13,001 bases of DNA from Deltaproteobacteria bacterium (GCA_024277475.1 JAJRVC010000711.1:1-13001); one strand, 5' to 3'; positions 1 through 6,716 are shown, numbered from the stretch's first letter. The notes: a model not told the origin generated them from the letters alone. Program-made: numbers and translations.

Positions 1-929
1 AAAAAAAGGTGTTTTACGTAGATCCGGGCGGAAACACTGTATTTTTCTTACCGGAGGCAAAATTCAGCCGTGACAAAAACGGGGACCTTAAAAAAGTAAC
101 GGTGTTGCGTGCCGATGATACCAGCCTTTATATCAGCCAGGATATCGGCACCGCTATCCTGAAAATTACCGATCACAACCTGGATTATTCGATTTATGTT
201 GTCGGCAGTGAACAGGAATATCATTTTAAATGCCTGTTCACGATCTTAGAAGCTTTAGGGTATGAATGGGCTGGAAACTGTCATCATCTATCCTACGGCA
301 TGGTGTACTTGCCGGAAGGCAAAATGAAGTCCAGGGAAGGCAAGATCGTCGATGCCGACGATCTTATCACGGCGATGATAACGTTGGCGGAAACCGAAAT
401 TCGCCGGCGTGATCCCGAAGCCAGGCTTACTGAAGAGGAAGTAAAAAACAGAGCCGAAAAAATCGGAGTAGGTGCCATTAAATTTTACCTGCTGCGAGTG
501 CGCCCCGCCCAGAGCATCAACTTCGATCCGGCGGAATCTATTTCCTTTGACGGCTTTACCGGTCCCTACTGTCAATATGCTTACGCCAGAATCTGCGGTA
601 TTCTGGAAAAAGCAGAACTCAGTCGAAGAACGCTTCAAGACCCGGATTTCTCTCTTCTCGGCAACACCGAAGAAGTACAGTTGCTCCAAAAACTGATTGA
701 ATTCCCCCGGGAAGTAAAAAGCGCGGTTGAAGATCTCAACCCTTCCAGGATTGCCGGGCATATATTCAACACCGCCAAGGCCTTTAACCAGTTTTACAAT
801 AAGCACCCGGTGTTGAAGGCTGAAAACGAACAGTTTATCGCTGCAAGACTGGCGCTTATTAAAGCGACGGCCGTGGTGCTTAAAAACGGCCTGAATTTGT
901 TGGGCGTAGAAGTACTGGAAAACATGTAA
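1..929 (+). CDS. argS: Arginyl-tRNA synthetase, 3' part (5' end outside window)
   Basis: Class I aminoacyl-tRNA synthetase that charges tRNA-Arg with arginine in the cytosol. The frame is open from base 3 and runs off the left edge, so the GTG at position 9 is not a real start; about 308 C-terminal residues are present. Visible are the end of the Rossmann catalytic domain with the KMSKS-loop equivalent (LPEGKMKSREGKIVDADDL, around bases 312-365), then the helical anticodon-binding DALR domain (FTGPYCQYAYARI through the terminal ARLALIKATAVVLKNGLNLLGVE). The variant loop GKMKSREG is a common bacterial ArgRS form. No clear intrinsic terminator follows the TAA. The next gene on this strand is argB, about 310 bases on, so both neighbours relate to arginine, but the gap makes a tight operon uncertain. 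Identification is secure from sequence similarity. Confidence 0.96.
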   Translation, partial: KKVFYVDPGGNTVFFLPEAKFSRDKNGDLKKVTVLRADDTSLYISQDIGTAILKITDHNLDYSIYVVGSEQEYHFKCLFTILEALGYEWAGNCHHLSYGMVYLPEGKMKSREGKIVDADDLITAMITLAETEIRRRDPEARLTEEEVKNRAEKIGVGAIKFYLLRVRPAQSINFDPAESISFDGFTGPYCQYAYARICGILEKAELSRRTLQDPDFSLLGNTEEVQLLQKLIEFPREVKSAVEDLNPSRIAGHIFNTAKAFNQFYNKHPVLKAENEQFIAARLALIKATAVVLKNGLNLLGVEVLENM

Positions 930-990
930 ACCCTCATGTTGCATAAACTACATGGCAAGGAATAGATAGTGGTCTGTAATTATATAACGA

Positions 991-1175
991 TATAATAGTG
1001 AAAGCACCATTTTGTGGATATCCCCCTTGGTGAATTCAAAGGGTGGGGTCGATTATGCCATGTCGTTTACCCTTCGGGAAAGCCGGAGGACTCCAGATCC
1101 TGTGTTGTCAAGGATTCGAGGTAAACGACTACAACTTTACCCTTGACGCCTTGGCTCTGAAGCCCTCCGGCTTTT
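991..1175 (+). ncRNA. Candidate structured RNA or leader upstream of argB
   Basis: The gene-free stretch 930-1243 contains a perfect -10 hexamer TATAAT (991-996) without a good -35, followed by dense base-pairing potential. AGCCGGAGG (1081-1089) pairs with CCTCCGGCT (1164-1172), ending in TTTT (1172-1175). Nested inside are CAGA/TCTG (1094-1097 with 1156-1159), GTCAAG/CTTGAC (1107-1112 with 1142-1147) and GGTAAA/TTTACC (1120-1125 with 1136-1141). A competing, perfect 10-bp pairing joins GTCGTTTACC (1062-1071) to GGTAAACGAC (1120-1129). It uses the same GGTAAA, so the two folds are mutually exclusive, or the 10-bp helix forms a pseudoknot with the outer stem. A transcript from about 1003 to 1175 would be about 170 nt. 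It could be a small RNA, a switching leader of argB, or a palindromic genomic repeat. I do not recognise a known riboswitch, 6S RNA, tmRNA, SRP RNA or tRNA. Confidence 0.35.
1081..1175 (+). terminator. Possible terminator-like long hairpin before argB
   Basis: The 9-bp GC-rich outer stem AGCCGGAGG/CCTCCGGCT (1081-1089 with 1164-1172) is followed at once by TTTT. The loop is long (74 bases) but is itself folded by three nested stems. The short U run and long span make it a weaker intrinsic terminator than the one before argG. A second small hairpin, CGTTGA/TCAACG (1192-1197 with 1207-1212), lies between it and the argB ribosome-binding site. Confidence 0.3.
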
Positions 1176-1243
1176 GCAACGGTAGGGTAAGCGTTGATCA
1201 TGAAACTCAACGTGAATGATTAAAAATTTTAAGGGTGCTTCTG

Positions 1244-2023
1244 ATGAATTTACGAATTCTCATTAAAATCGGCGGTCGGGCCTTTGAGGGAGAACACGGT
1301 TTCAAAGAGCTGGCGCTGGCAATCAAATCCACCGGAAAAGTTGAAATTGTGATCGTCCACGGCGGAGGGCGTGAAATATCTCAAGCTCTCGAGAAAGCCG
1401 ACCGCAAGACCCAATTCATAGATGGCATCCGGGTGACCCGGGCCGACGACATCAAAATTGTCGAAGCGGTTCTTTCAAGAACAATTAACCGGCGCATCGC
1501 TTCGTGGTTAGAAAAAAACGGGGTGTCCTGCAGTCCCATGTCCGGAAAAACCCATCAGCTCTTTCTCGTAGAGCCTTTGACCCGCCAGGGACGGAATTTA
1601 GGCTATGTCGGCAAAATCAAACAGGTTAACGCCGGTGTCATTCTGGAAAGGCTGAAAGCAGGTCAGGTACCGGTGGTCTCTCCCATATCCGCCAATGAAA
1701 AAGGCGAAAGTTACAATGTCAATGCCGACAGCGCCGCGGCGGCACTCGCCGCGGCTATCCGATGCACCGACCTTGTTTTTATCACTGACGTTCCCGGTGT
1801 TCTGGTCGATGATGAAATCCGACCCTCCCTATCCGTTCCAAAAGCGCAGGCATTGATAGCAAACGGCACCATCAAGGGCGGCATGGTGGCAAAAATGGAA
1901 TCTTCCTTTGAAGCCCTGCATCAAAATGTACCCCGGGTTCATATTGTTCAGTGGCAGGGACCACAAACGCTTCATAAAATAATCAAAGGCAAACCTGAAA
2001 CCGGTACTATGATCAGGCTCTGA
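1244..2023 (+). CDS. argB: Acetylglutamate kinase
   Basis: Amino-acid-kinase family enzyme that phosphorylates N-acetyl-L-glutamate with ATP, the second step of arginine biosynthesis; cytosolic. The 259-residue length matches the short E. coli type (258). Key residues are in place: Lys8 in KIGG, the glycine loop VHGGG (about 38-42), substrate-site FIDGIRVT with Arg64, NVNADSAAAALAAA with Asn158 and Asp162, and Lys217 in KGGMVAK. These positions coincide with E. coli numbering. I chose the ATG at 1244 because AAGG (1231-1234) lies 9 bases upstream; an in-frame GTG at 1235 overlaps that site. The paralogue LysZ acts on carrier-bound substrates in the LysW pathway, but the FIDGIRVT signature and the arginine-gene surroundings favour ArgB. 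The gene stands alone, with a structured upstream region and no terminator seen downstream. Confidence 0.92.
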   Translation: MNLRILIKIGGRAFEGEHGFKELALAIKSTGKVEIVIVHGGGREISQALEKADRKTQFIDGIRVTRADDIKIVEAVLSRTINRRIASWLEKNGVSCSPMSGKTHQLFLVEPLTRQGRNLGYVGKIKQVNAGVILERLKAGQVPVVSPISANEKGESYNVNADSAAAALAAAIRCTDLVFITDVPGVLVDDEIRPSLSVPKAQALIANGTIKGGMVAKMESSFEALHQNVPRVHIVQWQGPQTLHKIIKGKPETGTMIRL

Positions 2024-2290
2024 CCCCCTAAATACTTTCGGCTTAGGTTTCGCTACGCAATACTCTTTGCTTTAATTTTCCGCCTTCCGAATTCCGACTC
2101 CCACTGTTTCTCAGCTTTAACCTTCCGCATTCCGAATTCCATTGCCTCCCAGCCCCATTCCCGCAATTACATCAGCGTATCTCAGAATACCAATCCGCTA
2201 TTTCTCACCTCGCATCATCTATCGGCTCCGCAGGTCAAATTTTTGACGAAAAACGACCGGGCCCCTGATGGGGTCGTCAATTCGGTGACA
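2024..2290. other. Gene-free spacer after argB
   Basis: No reading frame with recognisable similarity. It holds a pyrimidine-rich stretch with repeats (see 2082-2144) and a hairpin ACGACC/GGTCGT (2253-2258 with 2272-2277) whose loop contains CCCC/GGGG. No T run follows that hairpin, so it is not a convincing terminator. Confidence 0.5.
2082..2144. repeat. Degenerate TTCCG short repeats
   Basis: Two copies of CCTTCCGAATTCCG-like sequence (2084-2097 region and 2121-2139 region, the second with an extra CATTCCG unit) in a C/T-rich spacer. Units of TTCCG(A/C)A recur irregularly. This is low-complexity intergenic repeat material with no coding potential and no CRISPR-like spacing. Confidence 0.45.
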
Positions 2291-2323
2291 ATCCTTCGGT
2301 TTAATACTTAAAACAAGAAGGAT
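2291..2323. promoter_or_regulatory. Inverted repeat upstream of the sigma-54 promoter
   Basis: ATCCTTC (2291-2297) and GAAGGAT (2317-2323) form a perfect 7-bp inverted repeat with a 19-base AT-rich centre. It lies about 65-95 bases upstream of the sigma-54 -24/-12 element, a distance usual for enhancer-binding activators. It could be an activator site or a weak hairpin. No specific regulator can be assigned. Confidence 0.25.
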
Positions 2324-2385
2324 GAAGCGAACGAAAGGCCCGAATAATGAAGCTCCGGCCGAAGTACCTGCTTGCAGGAGCACAA

Positions 2386-2401
2386 TGGCATAATTGTTGC
2401 T
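2386..2401 (+). promoter_or_regulatory. Sigma-54 (RpoN) promoter, -24/-12 element
   Basis: TGGCATAATTGTTGCT matches the sigma-54 consensus TGGCAYRNNNNTTGCW at every defined position, with the invariant GG (2387-2388) and GC (2399-2400) correctly 10 bases apart. Transcription would start about 12 bases past the GC, near 2412, leaving a 5' leader of about 50 bases before the ATG at 2465. Expression should therefore need RpoN and a bacterial enhancer-binding protein, which is not encoded in the window. Confidence 0.7.
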
Positions 2402-2464
2402 GATGCTACTATACTATTCCGAGAAACAAACTTGATTATTAAAAAGTCCGGGGAGGATCAGAAT

Positions 2465-3613
2465 ATGTTCGCAGCACAAAGTGGAATCGCTCAACACCAG
2501 TCGAAACCATGGGATTACTTCGGTGAAAACCCGGATATTTCAAGCATAAATCAAAAAGAGCATTTCGCCGATTTTCCATTCGTTCATACCTCAAAGGAAT
2601 TCAGCTGGGCTGAGCAGGTATACCAAGCAGGTAACACCGTGGCTACAGTCGCTGTCTACAAAAACTTGCCGCATCATCTGCAATACAATGTCGATCAGTT
2701 AATTCAGGAGGAGTACAGAAAAAAGCTCTTTAGGGTCCCTCTGTTTGAAGCCGCATTACTTCTACTGTCGAGCGATTGTTTGCCGGGTTTTCGCTCTTTG
2801 CGCGAACGATCAAAGCATTTGTATTCTGACAGCGGCATTGATCTCCAACAACAAAAGGCATTGGATTTTATTTCATGCAGGAACCCGGAAGATATCGTCG
2901 TTCTGGTGATGCGATCCGGCCAACTAATAGGAACAATGACATTATTTCCTTTCAACAGAAAACAGGACATACCGAGTTTGTCCTATCTTAGGATGGAGCC
3001 TTCTTTTGATCAACTGCCCGATGTACCCGCTCTGGAAGTAGGGAGGTTGGCTAAAGCGACATCCAATGGCAATCACGATAGTTGTCAAGGCCATGATCTG
3101 ATAAACACCATGGCAATGGCTGCCGCATTTATCGTCGCAAAAAATTTCGCTCTGCAAAATGGATTGCTGCCCGCTGCCGACTCCTATATATGTGGCGACA
3201 CTTACGGCTCCTTTATCTCGAGTTTGGGACGCTTTTTCCCACTGAATACCACAAATGCAACCGTAAATCCGAACATGCTTGCAGATGAAAGCAGCGTCCA
3301 CGGTATGGGAATGTATTTCATTCAACGCCAGGTCTTGGGATCTTTCGGCAGCGCCGATGACTTGATGTCAGTCATTGAAACCATTGGGAACTCGCGCCCT
3401 GACATCGCCCATCGAATTGAACAACTACTGGAGTCGGATTTAAAAACGAATGGCATCAAAACGATTCGAAAATTTGATCCCGGAAAATTCAGGGTGCATT
3501 TCTTTCATTTTCCCTACCATCATCCAAAGACCGTCGAAGGCTTCAAAAGGCTCGACCAAGTGATCCAACGGCTGACAACCGGAAAAAGAGGGGGCCGGCA
3601 TTTAAAAAACTAA
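2465..3613 (+). CDS. GNAT-fold protein, FeeM/LuxI-like acyltransferase family (putative)
   Basis: Predicted soluble 382-residue protein. The ATG at 2465 follows a strong GGGGAGG (2450-2456) at a normal spacing; an in-frame TTG at 2372 would lie upstream of the promoter and is rejected. The middle region, VVLVMRSGQLIGTMTLFP (around bases 2902-2955) followed about 25 residues later by LPDVPALEVGRLAKAT, has the strand-strand-(E-x-x-R-L-A) layout seen in autoinducer-synthase-like GNAT proteins, including FeeM N-acyl amino acid synthases and exosortase-associated acyltransferases. A long helix-rich C-terminal region follows. No signal peptide or membrane segment is apparent. The family call is from motif layout only, and the substrate is unknown. 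The gene is transcribed alone from a sigma-54 promoter. Its last residues (KRGGRHLKN) run into the start of a degraded neighbouring gene, so the native C-terminus may have been altered by a deletion junction near 3600. Confidence 0.45.
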   Translation: MFAAQSGIAQHQSKPWDYFGENPDISSINQKEHFADFPFVHTSKEFSWAEQVYQAGNTVATVAVYKNLPHHLQYNVDQLIQEEYRKKLFRVPLFEAALLLLSSDCLPGFRSLRERSKHLYSDSGIDLQQQKALDFISCRNPEDIVVLVMRSGQLIGTMTLFPFNRKQDIPSLSYLRMEPSFDQLPDVPALEVGRLAKATSNGNHDSCQGHDLINTMAMAAAFIVAKNFALQNGLLPAADSYICGDTYGSFISSLGRFFPLNTTNATVNPNMLADESSVHGMGMYFIQRQVLGSFGSADDLMSVIETIGNSRPDIAHRIEQLLESDLKTNGIKTIRKFDPGKFRVHFFHFPYHHPKTVEGFKRLDQVIQRLTTGKRGGRHLKN

Positions 3614-3768
3614 AGGAACTTCGAAAGACCCAGAGATGGTTAGAACCTATTCAGTGTGTACCACTGATTAGTAAACCTGAGCTACTCAATGTAATTTTGC
3701 AGGAAACAGAAGAATTGATTAAGACTTTCGTTACGAGTATCAAAACGGCTGAAAGCAACAAAAAATAG
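3601..3768 (+). pseudogene. C-terminal remnant of a four-helix-bundle (S23-type) protein
   Basis: Reading from 3601 to the TAG at 3766-3768 gives about 55 residues including KELRKTQRWLEPIQ, a gap, then ILQETEELIKTFVTSIKTA. This closely resembles the C-terminal half of the small four-helix-bundle proteins related to 23S rRNA intervening-sequence proteins. The N-terminal half is missing and no ATG exists in this frame. The frame is open back to a TGA near 3475, but that stretch is the 3' end of the preceding gene in another frame. It is best read as a truncated gene left by a deletion or insertion event, with the junction near 3600. Confidence 0.6.
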
Positions 3769-3787
3769 CCTCACCGCCGCAGGATTC

Positions 3788-5422
3788 TCAAGCGCGCTCT
3801 TTTGCATTCTCCAAAACGTCGTGTAGAATCCAGCTGAGTTTTTCAATGCTATATGGTTTGGTGGCAACCCCGCGAAATCCGGACTTCTCAAATTCAGACA
3901 TAATCGGATCGTTGGAATATCCGCTGGATACAATGGCGGTTACCTGCGGATCAACACTTAACAGCTGTCGGATAGTCTCCTTCCCACCCATTCCACCCGG
4001 GATGGTCAGGTCCATGATGACTGCATCAAAGGGCCGGCCGGATTGAGCGGCGTCCCGGTAAAGCGCAATGGTTTCAGCACCGTCGGAAGCACAGCGAACT
4101 TCATATCCCAATTCCATCAATATTTTTTCGGTGACCTTTCTAATGGATTCCTCGTCATCCATCACGAGAATTTTTCCTTTACCCTTCTTGAGTCGGACTG
4201 CCCGATCTTCGCATTCGACCAGTTCTTCCCAGCTTGCCGGCATGTAAATACGAAACGTCGTCCCCTTACCCATTTCAGAGTCCACCGCGATATGACCGTC
4301 ATGGGCATTAATGGTGGTGTATGTCATCGTTAAACCGAGACCACTTCCCTTATGCTTGGTGGTGAAATACGGGTCAAAAATTTTGGCCAAATGTTCCTGC
4401 GGGATACCAAGACCTTCGTCTTGCAGGGTAATTTCGACATATCTTCCTGCTTCCAGGGGCAAACCGGATAGCGCCTCCGGGCTGGCGTTACACGCATGCA
4501 AATGGATGTTCCCCCCTTCGGGCATGGCCTGAACCGCGTTGAGGACAAGATTGTGAATCACTTGGCTAAACTGCCCAAGGTCTACTCTCACCGGCCAGAG
4601 CTCCCGGGCAATACTGAATTCGCATTTAACCCTTGATCCCCTTAGGGCAAAAAGAGCAGAATCCTTCAACACCTCGGATATGGAGGCAGTTTTTTTAACC
4701 GGTGCGCCCCCCTTTGAAAAGACCAGCAGCTGCCGGGTCAGTGCACTGGCTCTTGATGTGACACGCAGGGCCTCATCCAGTGCTTCAACAACATCTTCCC
4801 CTTGATCGGCCTCAATCTTTGCCAGGGAAATATTTCCCATGATCCCGGAGAGAAAATTGTTAAAGTCATGGGCGATCCCTCCGGCCAGAACACCTAAAGA
4901 TTCAAGCTTCTGGGCCTTGAGAAGCTCCTGTTCCAGCTTCTTTTTTTCGGTGATGTCATGGGCGATGGTAGTAGTTTTGACCGGCTGGCCATCTTCATAT
5001 TCGATTTTTGTATTGACCATAAAACACAGTTCACGACCATTTTTTGCAGTGATTTTATACTCGGCAATCTCGGGAATCGCTTCACCTTTCAACATTTTAT
5101 CGGTTCGCTCAAGAACCTTCTCCCTGCTTTCGTCCTTGAGCAAATCCCACATGGTCAAATTATAGAATTCTTCCCTGGTGTAGCCGAGGTACTCACACAT
5201 GAGATCATTCACACTGATCAATTTACCGGTTGTCAAATCAACCTCATAAATTCCAGCCGGAGCGATGTCGACAAGCTGCCTGTACTTTGCCTCGCTGGCA
5301 CGCAAAGCCTCCTTCACGGTTTTGCGGCGATCGGCTTCGGCTTTTTTCAAACTCTCAATTTGACGGCTCAATTCAGCTATTTCCGCGAGGAGTTCTTCTC
5401 TGGTTTTATCCATATCGTTCAT
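3788..5422 (-). CDS. PAS domain hybrid histidine kinase with C-terminal receiver
   Basis: A 544-residue cytosolic signalling protein with no membrane segment. Order of parts: N-terminal coiled coil (about 5-45); one PAS domain with PAC motif (about 40-160, ending TTTIAHDITEKKKLE); HisKA dimerisation domain with H-box GGIAHDFNN and phospho-acceptor His185; HATPase_c domain with N-box HNLVLNAVQAM (Asn295), G1 DEGLGIP (335-341) and G2 GSGLGL (359-364); and a receiver domain (about 417-535) with acidic pair Asp422/Asp423, phospho-acceptor Asp471 and Lys522. All catalytic residues are intact. The kinase should sense an intracellular ligand or redox state through PAS and pass phosphate to its own receiver or on to an unknown partner. 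I chose the ATG at 5422; a TTG 33 bases upstream lacks a ribosome-binding site. No response regulator with a DNA-binding domain is adjacent. The H-box type is typical of kinases paired with sigma-54 activators (NtrB-like), but the partner is unknown. Confidence 0.9.
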   Translation of the reverse strand: MNDMDKTREELLAEIAELSRQIESLKKAEADRRKTVKEALRASEAKYRQLVDIAPAGIYEVDLTTGKLISVNDLMCEYLGYTREEFYNLTMWDLLKDESREKVLERTDKMLKGEAIPEIAEYKITAKNGRELCFMVNTKIEYEDGQPVKTTTIAHDITEKKKLEQELLKAQKLESLGVLAGGIAHDFNNFLSGIMGNISLAKIEADQGEDVVEALDEALRVTSRASALTRQLLVFSKGGAPVKKTASISEVLKDSALFALRGSRVKCEFSIARELWPVRVDLGQFSQVIHNLVLNAVQAMPEGGNIHLHACNASPEALSGLPLEAGRYVEITLQDEGLGIPQEHLAKIFDPYFTTKHKGSGLGLTMTYTTINAHDGHIAVDSEMGKGTTFRIYMPASWEELVECEDRAVRLKKGKGKILVMDDEESIRKVTEKILMELGYEVRCASDGAETIALYRDAAQSGRPFDAVIMDLTIPGGMGGKETIRQLLSVDPQVTAIVSSGYSNDPIMSEFEKSGFRGVATKPYSIEKLSWILHDVLENAKERA

Positions 5423-5471
5423 ACTACTGTCTCGATGGATCGGCGTGTGAAGCAAAAAAAGTAAGGTAACC

Positions 5472-5512
5472 GTTCACAGGTTCAGGTTAGGGGTTCAACG
5501 TTCAGGGTTCAA
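5472..5512. repeat. Degenerate GGTTCA tandem repeats
   Basis: Units of G(G)TTCA recur five times at 7-15 base spacing (starting near 5472, 5479, 5492, 5500 and 5506) in the spacer between the two minus-strand genes. This is simple intergenic repeat sequence. No coding or promoter role is evident. Confidence 0.4.
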
Positions 5513-5571
5513 AGGCTATAAAATGCTTATTTCCATCTTGTAAAGCTAAAATATGACAGCCTCGCTAAAAG

Positions 5572-6354
5572 TCAAAAAAGAACACCAATCTCAGCCACGG
5601 ATTCCACAATATAATCCGGTTGCACGGCGCCGGTCAAATCGCTTTCTTTGAACTCACCAGTCTTTACCAGTACCGATTTTATCCCTGCTCTCGATGCTCC
5701 TAAAATATCCGTGCCCACCCGGTCACCGATCATCAACACCTTGGCACGATCAACATTCATACCTTCAAGGGCCACATCAAACATGTAGGTACCGGGTTTG
5801 CCGATGTAGGTGGCTTTAATTCCGGCAGCATCTTCCAGCATTTGGCCGTAGGCCCCTACGGTAAGTTCAACTCCACCCAGACTGTGGTCAACCTTTTCAG
5901 GGATCATCACAATAAATCGGGTACCTTCAAGCAAAAACTTCAGTACCCTGTTGATATTTTCAAAGTTAAATCCTTCACGGTAATCCCCCAGAACAATAGT
6001 TTCCGGGTTTTCTTTGTCCAGGTTGACATTTCTGAACTCCTCAAGGCCCTTGCCTTTCAGCAGCACCCAGCATGATTTCGGTTTCAGTTCTTCCAGGTAG
6101 CGTGCTGTTGCCCAGGAAGCTGTGATGACTTCCTCTTCCAGTACTTGAAATCCCAGATGATTCAGTTTTGCAGCGCAAATCTTCCTGCTTTTTAATGTGC
6201 TGTTGGTCAGGATCCGGATATTGATCCCTTTTTTCCTAAGGACTCCCAGCAATTCAACGGCCCCGGGATAGACCTTCCCCTGGAATTCAAGCACCCCGTC
6301 GATATCAAACAAAACTCCTTGGAATTTTTCATCTATATCATACTTCACGTTCAC
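5572..6354 (-). CDS. HAD superfamily subclass IIA phosphatase (NagD/LHPP-like)
   Basis: A 260-residue cytosolic HAD hydrolase. Motif I is DIDGV (nucleophile Asp17, acid/base Asp19), motif II LTNST (49-53), motif III Lys186 in GKPGTYMF, and motif IV GDRVGTDILGA with Asp211 and Asp216. The large cap domain inserted between motifs II and III (about 85-180) is the type C2 cap of subclass IIA, shared with NagD, phosphoglycolate phosphatases, 4-nitrophenylphosphatases and LHPP. The small-molecule phosphate ester substrate cannot be told from sequence. The start is a GTG at 6354, fixed by a perfect AAGGAGG (minus strand, 6367-6361) six bases upstream. It is read in the same direction as the histidine kinase downstream, 150 bases away, and divergently from the argG operon, whose promoter lies about 180 bases off. 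Confidence 0.88.
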   Translation of the reverse strand: MNVKYDIDEKFQGVLFDIDGVLEFQGKVYPGAVELLGVLRKKGINIRILTNSTLKSRKICAAKLNHLGFQVLEEEVITASWATARYLEELKPKSCWVLLKGKGLEEFRNVNLDKENPETIVLGDYREGFNFENINRVLKFLLEGTRFIVMIPEKVDHSLGGVELTVGAYGQMLEDAAGIKATYIGKPGTYMFDVALEGMNVDRAKVLMIGDRVGTDILGASRAGIKSVLVKTGEFKESDLTGAVQPDYIVESVAEIGVLF

Positions 6355-6536
6355 CGCCGCCCTCCTTTATTATAAAAATGTTTTTTTCTGATAAAACGGG
6401 ATTTACGCTTCGTTACAACCAGCTTGTCCGGCACTATGTTATTTTTATCATCAATAATCTTCAGTGACAAGATGATTGTCGGCCTTGAAAAAAATTTGGA
6501 TTTGAACGGATTTCAACCAAGAATCTATTTTCGGAC

Positions 6537-6565
6537 TTGACAGCCGCTGTTTTCTTTGGCATATT
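6537..6565 (+). promoter_or_regulatory. Sigma-70 promoter of the argG-carAB operon
   Basis: Perfect -35 TTGACA (6537-6542), 17-base spacer, and -10 CATATT (6560-6565, four of six consensus bases). Transcription should start near 6572, at the first copy of the leader repeats. The rest of the gap between the HAD gene and this promoter (6368-6536) shows no gene; it is AT-rich, and I see no clear ArgR-type operator palindrome in it. Confidence 0.6.
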
Positions 6566-6572
6566 GCCCGAT

Positions 6573-6618
6573 CAGCTTAAGAAAAACTCAGCTTAAGAAA
6601 GACTCAGCTTAAGAAAGA
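6573..6618 (+). repeat. Three 16-base tandem repeats at the 5' end of the arg leader RNA
   Basis: CAGCTTAAGAAARACT occurs at 6573-6588 and 6589-6604, with a third copy from 6605 that diverges after CAGCTTAAGAAAGA (6618). Each unit carries the palindrome CTTAAG and a purine run. The third AAGAAAG (6611-6617) sits 9 bases before the leader-peptide ATG and may act as its weak ribosome-binding site, so the array could supply repeated ribosome-landing sites. Confidence 0.8.
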
Positions 6619-6626
6619 ATGAAATC

Positions 6627-6716
6627 ATGATACCCATACTATTTACAAACACTCGTATCCGTCCTCGTCGCCGTTACCGGCGACGATACCACGGGGTTTT
6701 TTTATGTTGGATATGA
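6627..6716 (+). CDS. Arginine-rich leader peptide of the argG-carAB operon
   Basis: A 29-codon frame from ATG 6627 to TGA 6714-6716. Eight of 29 residues are arginine: positions 10, 12, 14, 15, 16, 18, 19 and 20. Residues 14-20 read RRRYRRR. Codons used are CGT four times, CGA twice, CGC and CGG once each, and no AGA/AGG. The peptide begins MIPILFTNT and ends YHGVFLCWI. It follows the promoter by about 55 bases and ends 78 bases before the argG ATG, between a pause-type hairpin and an antiterminator/terminator pair. It is almost certainly translated for its regulatory effect. A three-codon frame (ATG AAA TCA TGA, 6619-6630) overlaps its start by an ATGA, possibly by chance. The Shine-Dalgarno match is weak (AAGAAAG). 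Confidence 0.8.
   Translation: MIPILFTNTRIRPRRRYRRRYHGVFLCWI
6665..6686 (+). promoter_or_regulatory. Pause-type hairpin (1:2) formed by the Arg codons
   Basis: TCGTCGCCG (6665-6673) and CGGCGACGA (6678-6686) form a perfect 9-bp, GC-rich stem with a TTAC loop. It lies wholly inside the RRRYRRR codons, so a ribosome translating or stalled there must melt it. In classical attenuators the equivalent hairpin pauses RNA polymerase and synchronises it with the leading ribosome. Confidence 0.7.

Noticed and set aside
288..944. Long minus-strand frame (218 codons) opposite argS
   Set aside because: It is a shadow of the ArgS frame with no recognisable domain.
1050..1175. tRNA or tmRNA-like element (GGATTCGAGG resembles a T-arm)
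   Set aside because: No acceptor, D-arm and anticodon-arm set can be formed around it, and the long nested stem explains the bases better.
1055..1219. 54-codon frame upstream of argB (starts MPCRLPFGKAGG)
   Set aside because: No recognisable similarity, no good ribosome-binding site, and its whole length overlaps the nested hairpins. It remains possible that it is translated, but a structured RNA or repeat explains the sequence better.
2372..2464. TTG start for the GNAT-like gene, adding 31 residues
   Set aside because: The extension spans the sigma-54 promoter and the expected transcription start, and the ATG at 2465 has a strong GGGGAGG site.
5423..5455. TTG start adding 11 residues to the histidine kinase
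   Set aside because: No Shine-Dalgarno sequence precedes it, and the coiled-coil begins after the ATG at 5422.
6573..6618. CRISPR-like array
   Set aside because: The 16-base units are directly adjacent with no spacers, and there are only three of them.
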